A stretch of 30,142 nucleotides of DNA from DATLSM01 sp049585815. Its GTDB lineage: Bacteria; Actinomycetota; Thermoleophilia; Solirubrobacterales; 70-9. Position numbers and translations under genes: made by a program. Where the stretch lies: contig JBAVAR010000003.1 of NCBI GenBank assembly GCA_049585815.1, positions 1 to 30,142 on the forward strand. The letters are read 5' to 3'. Below, one piece after another: positions 24,845 through 30,142 of this stretch; position 1 is the stretch's first letter, and the number at the start of each line of letters is the position of its first letter. Below the pieces are notes generated by a model that ran no database searches, was not told the origin of the DNA, and saw only the letters and a program-made list of their open reading frames with translations.

Positions 24845-24943
24845 CGGCAACCTCCGGTTCCGTCGGGCTTTCTGAATCTCCCGAATTCCAATCCGAGTTT
24901 AGCCATATTCATCCGCCGAGCCGTCGGCGAGCCTCACTGCCTA

Positions 24944-25453
24944 TCACCTCTTCGGCCCGTCGGCTCGATTCGTGAGTCGCTTGGTCGCGGCGATCATCGC
25001 CTCGACCCATACCTGCGGTTCTCCCGGATCGGCAGGGACGACCTCGACCGGGACCCTCCAGAGGTCGGCGGCCGCCCCGACGATTGCCTCCCCCCGCTCG
25101 AGGTGGTGGCGCTGCACCCGACCAGAAGCCTCGTAGACGAACCCCCGCACCGGGGTGTCGACGAGCTTCTCCAGCATCCGCTCCAGTCGGGGACCGTGGA
25201 TCGCGGCGATCACCTCGGGCTCAGCCTGGGCGGAGCCAAGCAGCCAGTGGACCACCGTGACGTCGCCGACCAGGTCAAGGAGCGTGGCGGGCCGATCGGG
25301 ATCAGCCAGAGCCGCCTCGATCCCGGCCGCCTCGATCGCTGCCATGCCCTCCTCGCGACGGCTGGTGCCGCGCGCTGCCCAGCCCGCGGCGAGCAACCGC
25401 CTTCCCAGCAGCCGCCCGCGGCAGCCACAGCCGACGATCAGCGCCCGAGCCAT
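24944..25453 (-). CDS. Short Rossmann-fold NAD(P)-binding protein
   Basis: The 169-residue product starts MARALIVGCGCRGRLLGRRL, a clear GxGxxG dinucleotide-binding loop with Arg at the third glycine's neighbour. TSRREEG follows beta-2, suggesting NADP(H). It then has VVHWLLGSA and VRGFVYEASGRV, resembling a shortened epimerase/atypical SDR. No YxxxK catalytic pair is seen, and the length is well below a full epimerase, so it may be a redox sensor or a minimal reductase. It begins 13 bp after the stop of the small membrane protein gene, implying an operon. Confidence 0.7.
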   Translation of the reverse strand: MARALIVGCGCRGRLLGRRLLAAGWAARGTSRREEGMAAIEAAGIEAALADPDRPATLLDLVGDVTVVHWLLGSAQAEPEVIAAIHGPRLERMLEKLVDTPVRGFVYEASGRVQRHHLERGEAIVGAAADLWRVPVEVVPADPGEPQVWVEAMIAATKRLTNRADGPKR

Positions 25454-25466
25454 CGCCTGCCCGCGC

Positions 25467-25757
25467 TCAGGCTCCGGAGGGCCACTGCCACCGCAGTCGT
25501 TCGCGCTCTTCCTCATCGACCCTCTCGCGCAGCTCCCGCTCGGTCGTCTCGGGTGCCCCACGACGACGGCGCAGTTCGTTCTGTGCCTCCAGCATCTGGC
25601 GGACGTCGTCGATCTCGTTCTGGACCTCGACTTCGGGTGAACGCGTCGGGCGCCAGTCGACAATATCGGCGCTGCTACCCGGATAAAGGCGTCCCACCAC
25701 GAGCAGCACAGCGACCAGGAAAAAGAGAATTGCCACCGTCCCCAGGAGGTAATCCAC
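25467..25757 (-). CDS. Small membrane protein with coiled-coil tail
   Basis: This 96-residue protein has one N-terminal membrane helix (LLGTVAILFFLVAVLLVVGR) and a charged cytoplasmic tail with a helical, heptad-like stretch (NEIDDVRQMLEAQNELRRRR ... ERELRERVDEEERERLRW). The GTG start is at 25757, diverging from the thiolase gene 48 bp away. No family was recognised. Confidence 0.65.
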   Translation of the reverse strand: MDYLLGTVAILFFLVAVLLVVGRLYPGSSADIVDWRPTRSPEVEVQNEIDDVRQMLEAQNELRRRRGAPETTERELRERVDEEERERLRWQWPSGA

Positions 25758-25805
25758 GGGACCTAGGATACGCCCGGGCCCGGGCTCCCTGTTTAATCCT
25801 TCGTC

Positions 25806-27005
25806 GTGACCGAGGCCTACGTGGTCGACACAATCCGCACTCCGATGGGCTCCTACCGGGGCTCACTCTCGGGCGTGCGCCCCGACGACCTTGCCGCCCA
25901 CGTGATCAGAGCGGTGGTTGAGAGATCTGGTTGCGACCCAGAGCGAATCGCCGACGTCTACCTCGGCGCGGCCAACCAGTCGGGCGAGGATAACCGGGAC
26001 GTGGCGCGAATGGCCGCCCTGCTAGCCGGTCTTCCCGACAGCGTCCCCGGCGCTACCGTCAATCGCCTCTGCGCCTCTGGCCTGGAGGCGGTCAACGTTG
26101 CCGCCAGGGCGGTCAAACTGGGCGAGGGCGATCTCTACATCGCCGGCGGGGTCGAGTCAATGAGCCGCGCGCCCTGGGTGGTGGAGAAGCCCGAGCGCGC
26201 CCTGCCGCGCGGCGCGCAGACGATGCACGACACGACCCTGGGCTGGCGCATGATCAACCCGCGGATGGCCGAGCTAGGGGTATCGACCGAGTCGATGGGC
26301 GAAACCGCGGAGAATGTCGCCGAGCGCTACGGAGTGAGTCGCGAGGACCAGGACGCCTTCGCCCTGCGCAGCCACCGGCGCGCGGTCGCCGCCGTCGAGG
26401 CCGGTTTGCTCGCCGAGGAGATCGTCCCGATCAAAGCGCCCCGGGGGCGCGAGGCGGCCCTTATCGAGGCCGACGAGGGACCGAGGCCAGATGCTTCGCT
26501 TAAGAAGCTCGCCGAACTGCGCCCGGTCTTCCGCGAGGGTGGCACTGTGACCGCCGGCAACGCCTCGACTCTCAACGACGGCGCCGCCTGCCTGCTGATC
26601 GCCTCCGAGGCCGGGCTGCGGGATCTCGGCGCCGAGCCGCTGGCCCGGATCGTCGCCTTCGGTGTGGCCGGAGTCGACCCCGCCTACATGGGCATCGGAC
26701 CGGTGAGGGCGGTGCCACGCGCCCTCGCTGCCGCCGGGCTCTCGCTCGACCAGCTCGATCTGGTGGAGCTGAACGAGGCATTCGCCTCGCAGGCGCTGGC
26801 CTGCGCGCGTGAACTCGGGATCGAGGAAGAGCGACTCAACGTCAACGGAGGCGCGATCGCGCTCGGGCATCCGCTCGGCTGCTCGGGTGCCCGCCTCGCG
26901 GGTACGCTGGTTCGGGAGCTGCACCGTCGCCGAGGCGGCTACGGGATCGCCACGATGTGCGTTGGCGTCGGAATGGGCCTAGCAACGGTCTTTGAGAGGG
27001 TCTAG
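25806..27005 (+). CDS. Thiolase (acetyl-CoA acyltransferase, 3-oxoadipyl-CoA thiolase-like)
   Basis: This 399-residue thiolase condenses or cleaves acyl-CoA with CoA. Cys89 in VNRLCASGLEA is the acyl-carrying nucleophile. NEAFASQALA, GGAIALGHPLGCSGAR (catalytic His) and CVGVGMG (second Cys) complete the site. SGEDNRDVARMAALLAGLP and APWVVEKPERALPRGAQTMH with DTTLGWRMINPRM are features I associate with PcaF/PaaJ enzymes of aromatic catabolism, so a beta-ketoadipate role is possible. No partner genes of that pathway are in view. The GTG start is at 25806. The acquired element begins right after its stop. Confidence 0.93.
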   Translation: MTEAYVVDTIRTPMGSYRGSLSGVRPDDLAAHVIRAVVERSGCDPERIADVYLGAANQSGEDNRDVARMAALLAGLPDSVPGATVNRLCASGLEAVNVAARAVKLGEGDLYIAGGVESMSRAPWVVEKPERALPRGAQTMHDTTLGWRMINPRMAELGVSTESMGETAENVAERYGVSREDQDAFALRSHRRAVAAVEAGLLAEEIVPIKAPRGREAALIEADEGPRPDASLKKLAELRPVFREGGTVTAGNASTLNDGAACLLIASEAGLRDLGAEPLARIVAFGVAGVDPAYMGIGPVRAVPRALAAAGLSLDQLDLVELNEAFASQALACARELGIEEERLNVNGGAIALGHPLGCSGARLAGTLVRELHRRRGGYGIATMCVGVGMGLATVFERV

Positions 27006-27048
27006 CTAGAATGTAAGCGGCGCTTCATTCGGTTCCCGGTTCCTCTCA

Positions 27049-27064
27049 AGGGCCTCAAGGCCCT
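27049..27064. repeat. Inverted repeat in the element's left junction
   Basis: AGGGCCT-CA-AGGCCCT is a perfect 7-bp inverted repeat just before the integrase ribosome site. It could be the thiolase terminator, an integrase operator or part of the attachment site. GGTTCC occurs twice in tandem shortly before it (27031-27043). Confidence 0.5.
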
Positions 27065-27080
27065 ACCGAAAGGATCGATC

Positions 27081-28517
27081 ATGAAGCTCCAACTTGACGG
27101 CTATATCCGCGTCTCCCGTGTCAACGGACGTAGCGGCGATTCCTTCATCTCTCCAGATGTTCAGAAAGACATCATCGCTGGTTGGGCTCAATCCCACCAA
27201 GCCGAGATCATCGATTGGCATACCGACCTTGACCAGTCGGGAGGCAAGATGGATCGACCAGCCTTCAACGAGGCTCTTGCCCGGATCGATGCGGGCGAAA
27301 CTGGAGGCATCGTTGTTGCCAAGTTGGACCGATTTGCTCGCAGCAATTCGGGGGCCTTTAAAACGATTGAGAGGATCGAGAATGCTGGCGGAGTCCTTGT
27401 CTGCGTGCAAGAGGGGATTGAACCTGGCAAGGATGTTCAGGTTGTCCGCGATGTTCTTCTCTCGTTAGCGAACTTTGAGCTTGATCGATTTCGCAACGGT
27501 TGGGACGCATCTAGAAGCTCGGCTATTGAGCGGGGTATCCATCATGGTAATAGCGCTCCGTTTGGCTACGTTCGTGGCGAGGATCGAAGGTTTCAAGTCA
27601 ACGGCACTGCCGATCTCGTGGAGCAGGCTTTCAAGATGAGAGCGGCCGGAGACGGTTGGGGCGAGATTGCCAACTTCCTCAATGAGCATTCCAGTCCCAA
27701 TAAAGGCCGGAATTGGATCCCTCGCACCGTTGAGCATATGATCCGGAATCGCGTTTATCTCGGGATCGCCTACTCCGGCGAGTTCGAGAATCTGGATGCT
27801 CATCCACCCATTGTGACCCGGGAGCTATGGGAGGCCGCTCAACGCAGAGCCCTCACGCGCACATCGTCAAAGGGCGATAATGGAGACTTCCCTCTTACCG
27901 GGATTGTCCGTTGCGCAGGATGCAGATACAGGCTGAAGTCCGACCGCTATACGGATAAGAGAAGAGGCGGGAAGCGCACTGCAATCTATCGATGTCGGGG
28001 AAATCACGGAGCCGGAAAGTGTCCTGCCCCCGCAACTATCACGGCTCATGTCCTAAATGATTTCGTCTTAGGTCATTTCTTTGATCGTATTCAGGGCATT
28101 GCTGCGCAAGGTATCGCGTCAAACAAGGACTTTGAAGCTGCTCAAAAAGAGGTTGAAAGAGCAAATGATGCTCTGCTTGCCTACCTGGCCGACGATGATG
28201 TTAAAGCCCTAGTTAGCAAGGATTCCTACCTATCCGGTGTAAAAGCCCGTCAGAAGGTCTTAGATGACGCGACAGAGGCTCTTGAGGCAATACAGCAGAA
28301 GGCATCGGGAATAACGTTTCCCGTTGATCCGGCCGAGTGGGAGGACTTCACGGTTGCCGAGAAACGAAAGCTGATCGCGGCGGGAATGGACGCGGTAATT
28401 ATCAAGCGGACAGGACAAGCGCCAGTCTCAGAGAGAACCCGCATCCTTTGGCGCGGCGAGGGTCCGGATGATCTTCCCGGAAGTGGGCTCAATGTTCCCA
28501 TCCGCTCTTTCGACTAA
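27081..28517 (+). CDS. Large serine recombinase (integrase)
   Basis: This 478-residue integrase begins with the resolvase catalytic domain. YIRVSRVNGR gives the nucleophile Ser12, and DLDQSGGKMDRPAFNEAL and VVAKLDRFARS carry the conserved Arg residues. A recombinase domain follows (APFGYVRG ... WIPRTVEHMIRNRVYLG). Next is a zinc ribbon with CAGC (about 278-281) and later Cys pairs (YRCRGNHGAGKC), then a long coiled coil (about 350-430). This is the standard layout of phage-type integrases that join attP and attB in one direction. Start ATG 27081 has GAAAGGA upstream. Its codon use is clearly AT-richer than that of the thiolase next door. Confidence 0.95.
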   Translation: MKLQLDGYIRVSRVNGRSGDSFISPDVQKDIIAGWAQSHQAEIIDWHTDLDQSGGKMDRPAFNEALARIDAGETGGIVVAKLDRFARSNSGAFKTIERIENAGGVLVCVQEGIEPGKDVQVVRDVLLSLANFELDRFRNGWDASRSSAIERGIHHGNSAPFGYVRGEDRRFQVNGTADLVEQAFKMRAAGDGWGEIANFLNEHSSPNKGRNWIPRTVEHMIRNRVYLGIAYSGEFENLDAHPPIVTRELWEAAQRRALTRTSSKGDNGDFPLTGIVRCAGCRYRLKSDRYTDKRRGGKRTAIYRCRGNHGAGKCPAPATITAHVLNDFVLGHFFDRIQGIAAQGIASNKDFEAAQKEVERANDALLAYLADDDVKALVSKDSYLSGVKARQKVLDDATEALEAIQQKASGITFPVDPAEWEDFTVAEKRKLIAAGMDAVIIKRTGQAPVSERTRILWRGEGPDDLPGSGLNVPIRSFD

Positions 28518-28631
28518 AGACCAATCAAGCTCCGGATATCGAGACTTCATTATCTCGACGTAGACGCGACCTACCGACTTTCGGATATCCGCCGTATGCG
28601 CTCTCTCGATGGTGGAGGAATCGTTTCCCAC
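28428..28631 (-). CDS. Possible small protein, antisense to the integrase 3' end
   Basis: A 67-residue frame begins with GTG at 28631 and overlaps the integrase end by 90 bp. The middle, SVGRVYVEIMKSRYPELDWS with LVERADGNIEP, reads like a helical protein rather than a shadow. A promoter-like pair stands directly upstream on the same strand (28639-28667), and it would give an almost leaderless transcript. No family was recognised. A role as an excision partner of the integrase is imaginable from position but unsupported. Confidence 0.35.
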   Translation of the reverse strand: MGNDSSTIERAHTADIRKSVGRVYVEIMKSRYPELDWSLVERADGNIEPTSGKIIRTLAAPKDAGSL

Positions 28632-28638
28632 CCTTAAG

Positions 28639-28667
28639 CTTATACGGACTCAAGGCAATTAATTCAA
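28639..28667 (-). promoter_or_regulatory. Sigma70-like promoter (leftward)
   Basis: TTGAAT, a 17-nt spacer and TATAAG on the minus strand are close to the -35/-10 consensus. The start of transcription would fall at or next to the GTG at 28631. Confidence 0.45.
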
Positions 28668-28698
28668 GGGTTCTGCTAGAAAGTTAGCAGGCAATTTC

Positions 28699-28727
28699 TT
28701 GACACGAGATTGGCGCTTGGCTAGCTT
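28699..28727 (+). promoter_or_regulatory. Sigma70-like promoter (rightward)
   Basis: A perfect TTGACA (28699-28704), a 17-nt spacer and TAGCTT (28722-28727). It diverges from the leftward promoter and points to the possible small RNA and the RHH gene. Confidence 0.5.
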
Positions 28728-28733
28728 CACAGC

Positions 28734-28828
28734 CTAGGGTTAATTCTTAATCCTGCTACTCGTGTGGATAATAGGTAAGTCGGCATAGGTCGCTCCCTTT
28801 GTATGTGGGTCAAGGGACGCGGCCTTTT
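28734..28828 (+). ncRNA. Candidate small RNA of about 95 nt
   Basis: The stretch is bounded by a good promoter and a hairpin-plus-T terminator, has no open frame of note, and contains a second short hairpin-prone segment (TTAATTCTTAA, 28741-28751). Possible roles are replication control or control of the downstream genes; this rests only on layout. Confidence 0.35.
28788..28828 (+). terminator. Rho-independent terminator
   Basis: GGTCGCTCCCTT and AAGGGACGCGGCC pair with one mismatch/bulge, and the stem is followed directly by TTTT (28825-28828). This is unusual for the host background and fits the AT-richer element. Confidence 0.5.
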
Positions 28829-29032
28829 GTCGTGTTCGAGTCCGCAAACAATTTCTTACTCGCGTAACTAAGTGTTACGCCTTTTCGCATAAACAAGCCA
28901 TATAACCTCAGCCTCAATTCCTGTAAAGGTCTCCGCTCCTCACAGAAACCAGTAACACTCCACTCCTAAATAGGTGAATCCGCTATAGTAACACTTAGCA
29001 GTAACTAAACACTATTACCAGGAGTATTTACA
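28829..29032 (+). promoter_or_regulatory. Upstream region of the RHH gene with repeated GTAACAC motifs
   Basis: The motif AGTAACACT occurs at 28951-28959 and 28987-28995, and inverted (AAGTGTTAC) at 28870-28878. The last lies in the perfect inverted repeat GCGTAAC-TAAGT-GTTACGC (28862-28880, allowing for the C/G ends). A fourth, split form AGTAACTAAACACT is at 29000-29013. One copy overlaps a TATAGT box (28984-28989). Such iteration before an RHH gene suggests autorepression. Confidence 0.45.
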
Positions 29033-29191
29033 ATGCCACGAAAAGCAAAGACAGTACCAGTAGCAGGACGCATTACCCTCGCAAATGAGAAGAAGATTCG
29101 CAAACTGGCTCGGGAAGGTAAGACTTCGGTTTGCAAGGTCGTCGGATCCCTCCTCGTTGACGCACTAGAGAAAGATGGAGAGCGCTCTTAG
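29033..29191 (+). CDS. Ribbon-helix-helix (Arc/CopG-like) regulator
   Basis: This 52-residue protein begins MPRKAKTVPVAGRITLANEK and continues KIRKLAREGKTSVCKVVGSL with LVDALEKDGERS. A short beta strand (AGRITLA) is followed by two helices separated by a KTS turn, as in CopG/Arc repressors that dimerise and insert the strand pair into the major groove. AGGAG stands 8 nt before the ATG. In plasmids such proteins repress rep transcription and set copy number; here the rep-like gene starts 40 bp downstream, so that role is likely. It is too short for many ORF finders. Confidence 0.7.
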   Translation: MPRKAKTVPVAGRITLANEKKIRKLAREGKTSVCKVVGSLLVDALEKDGERS

Positions 29192-29202
29192 GGGCGCTCT
29201 CC
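29177..29202 (+). terminator. Hairpin between RHH and initiator genes
   Basis: GGAGAGCG and CGCTCTCC form a perfect 8-bp stem over a 10-nt loop that includes the RHH stop codon, followed by TATTTC. It may attenuate read-through into the initiator gene. Confidence 0.6.
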
Positions 29203-29231
29203 TATTTCATCTAGTCGCCTCGGGATAGATA

Positions 29232-29816
29232 ATGAAACAGAACAGCGGACCAACCAGACAGATTGCGTCCTACTATCCGGACATGATATCGGACACTTGT
29301 TCCATTCACGATGCAATTGTGTATAGGCATTTAGAGTTTTGGTCACAGCACGCGACCAAAGAGCACGAAGGCCATAAATGGTTCTATAAGACCGCCCGCG
29401 AAATTGCCCAAGACACCGGTCTATCTGAACAACAAGTCAAGAAGAGCACCGCAAAGCTCGCCAACAGTGGACTCCTTACTAGAATCCACAATCCTGAGCG
29501 CGGGTATGATCGTACCTATTGGTACCGAGCAGATCTTGGCTCTACAGGTCAAAGTACCAAAGAGAACAATGCAATGTTCTCTACGGAACAATGCAAAGTA
29601 CCGTACGGAACAATGGAAGGGTCAGATCAGAACAATGCAATGTTCTCTACGGAACCTTCCAAGGTTCCAAATGGAACGAGCAATACCAGTAGAGACACAT
29701 TAGATAACAACAGAAGAGACACATTAGAGACAACAGCAGTGGGGAATCAACCCTCTACTCGGTTTCAGAAGTTCAAAGAACGCCTAGAGGAGGAACAGTC
29801 CTCAGAAAGCTGTTAA
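29232..29816 (+). CDS. Winged-helix replication-initiator-like protein
   Basis: The 194-residue protein has an N-terminal winged helix (about 20-100: SIHDAIVYRHLEFWSQHATK, WFYKTAREIAQDTGLSEQQV, KKSTAKLANSGLLTRIHNPE). This is the layout of phage and plasmid initiators with an 'all residues present, pass to helix-turn-helix' start. A low-complexity linker follows (about 105-165), with NNAMFSTE appearing twice 22 residues apart and RDTLDNNR/RDTLETTA in tandem, then a charged helical end (FQKFKERLEEEQS). The linker coincides with the DNA iterons at 29541-29694. It probably binds the iterons through its winged helix and recruits helicase through its C-terminus; both are inferences. No helicase or primase gene is visible before the edge. 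Confidence 0.65.
   Translation: MKQNSGPTRQIASYYPDMISDTCSIHDAIVYRHLEFWSQHATKEHEGHKWFYKTAREIAQDTGLSEQQVKKSTAKLANSGLLTRIHNPERGYDRTYWYRADLGSTGQSTKENNAMFSTEQCKVPYGTMEGSDQNNAMFSTEPSKVPNGTSNTSRDTLDNNRRDTLETTAVGNQPSTRFQKFKERLEEEQSSESC
29541..29694 (+). repeat. Array of 22-bp iterons inside the initiator gene (candidate origin)
   Basis: Units begin at 29563, 29585, 29607, 29629, 29651 and 29673, each exactly 22 bp apart and each starting RGAAC. Units 1 and 4 are identical over all 22 positions (AGAACAATGCAATGTTCT then CTAC). Units 2 and 3 share GGAACAATGSAA. Unit 5 is GGAACCTTCCAAGGTTCC plus four bases, and unit 6 keeps GGAAC only. A weaker unit at 29541 shares CAAAGTACC with unit 2 in the same phase. 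Units 1 and 4 contain the dyad AGAACA/TGTTCT. Consecutive units lie in different codon frames, so protein constraint cannot explain the period. Confidence 0.75.
29691..29738 (+). repeat. 24-bp tandem repeat next to the iterons
   Basis: AGAGACACATTAGA occurs at 29691-29704 and 29715-29728, within two 24-bp units rich in A. It encodes the RDTL(D/E)xx(R/A) pair in frame. The A-rich run could help strand opening beside the iterons. Confidence 0.55.
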
Positions 29817-30142
29817 CCCTTAACGTCCTCAGAGCCATCCTAAGCCCTCAGGTCCTCAGTAAAGGTGATCCTGCCCATAATGTATCCATAGGGCTTAGAT
29901 CGTCTGAGAACGTCTCTCAGAAGCAGCCTATTATCTGTTGCGATATCCCCATAGAAAACCGGGGGATGACCCTAGACAGAGAACGTTTAGTGACCCCGCC
30001 GCTTCAATATAAAAAATATTTGCGTAGATGTTCGCGTCTATGCAAGGGAAAATATTGTGTCGCGTATGGGGAAAGCCCATTGGGATTGGGATTAAAGGGC
30101 TTTGGAAAGCGGACTAAGCGGACCTTTGTGTTTGAAATAGTG
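29817..30142. other. Non-coding, repeat-rich end of the window
   Basis: No gene was found. Visible structures are three TCCTCAG copies near 29828-29862; an inverted repeat CTGAGA-ACGTC-TCTCAG (about 29912-29928); and an AT-only run AATATAAAAAATATTT (30006-30021). After the run comes a near-palindrome GCGTAGA/TCTATGC (30022-30043) with AAAATATT beyond it. A hairpin AAAGCCC/GGGCTTT (30072-30103) and AGCGGAC repeated 9 bp apart (30108-30123) follow. These could be origin parts or the leader of a gene past the edge. Confidence 0.4.

Larger units (their letters stand above)
27006..30142. mobile_element. Integrated plasmid/phage-plasmid-like element (left end; right end outside window)
   Basis: Base composition drops and codon use changes abruptly after the thiolase stop. 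The genes that follow (serine integrase, RHH regulator, winged-helix initiator with internal iterons) are a mobility and replication module. The left attachment site should lie between 27006 and 27080. The right end and any cargo are not visible. Confidence 0.7.

Noticed and set aside
28825..28850. Sequence GTGTTCGAGTCC resembling a tRNA T-loop
   Set aside because: The flanking bases cannot form a 5-bp T-stem, and there is no acceptor or anticodon arm.
29404..29703. 99-residue frame overlapping the initiator gene
   Set aside because: It exists because the 22-bp repeats recur in other frames; it has no ribosome site and no fold pattern.
29541..29738. CRISPR-like array
   Set aside because: Period is 22 bp with no separate unique spacers of 30 bp or more and no cas genes; iterons explain it better.

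Overview
ORGANISM. The window is high-GC chromosomal DNA that most resembles a soil actinobacterium of the Thermoleophilia/Solirubrobacterales type. The clues are a secreted protein starting KRQRSKLTYANVV, FN3-like PNG/YHYR repeat proteins, a DUF6812-like protein, many GTG starts, and genes without a clear Shine-Dalgarno site. This placement is inference from gene families; no rRNA is present. From about position 27,010 to the right edge the DNA becomes clearly AT-richer with different codon use, marking a recently acquired element.

LAYOUT. 1-525: start of an IS630-like transposase (minus strand) abutting a decayed dihydrofolate reductase/RibD-like gene with two frameshifts. 537-5085: a processive family 2 glycosyltransferase, a secreted FN3-like repeat protein, and a DrrAB-type ABC exporter. 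5086-7440: long non-coding stretches around a winged-helix/AT-hook DNA-binding protein, then tRNA-His(GTG) and a small repeat protein. 7437-10829: a secreted protein of unknown function and a membrane GGDEF-EAL protein. 11155-16430: a recombination-scarred zone with a zinc-ribbon protein, tRNA-Arg(TCT), a tyrosine-integrase remnant, the 3' half of a tRNA-Pro, an epoxide-hydrolase-like enzyme, the secreted KRQRSK protein, an IS1634-like insertion sequence, and a decayed second copy of the integrase-tail/tRNA-Arg junction. 16429-20723: aldo/keto reductase, GT-C-like membrane protein, msrA, a DUF6812-like protein and tRNA-Pro(TGG). 20784-27005: housekeeping genes (DUF1015, PduO-type cobalamin adenosyltransferase, SDR, CoA-type Nudix, rhodanese, a Rossmann protein, a small membrane protein, a thiolase).

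MOBILE ELEMENT. At 27,006-30,142 a large serine integrase sits directly downstream of the thiolase. It is followed by divergent promoter-like sequences, a possible small RNA, a 52-residue ribbon-helix-helix regulator with repeated GTAACACT motifs upstream, and a winged-helix replication-initiator-like protein. Inside that last gene lies a row of six direct repeats at an exact 22-bp period, plus a seventh weaker one. Because 22 is not a multiple of 3, the repeats are read in all three frames, so the conservation must act on DNA. The best reading is an iteron origin embedded in its own initiator gene, on an integrated plasmid or phage-plasmid that runs beyond the right edge.

HOW THE GENES WORK TOGETHER. 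Likely operons are the ABC ATPase-permease pair (4-bp overlap), the small repeat protein with the secreted protein (4-bp overlap), DUF6812-msrA-GT-C-aldo/keto reductase (minus strand), and DUF1015-adenosyltransferase-SDR-Nudix (plus strand). The element at the right has the parts for integration (serine integrase), replication (initiator plus iterons) and copy or expression control (RHH protein, operator-like repeats, possible sRNA).
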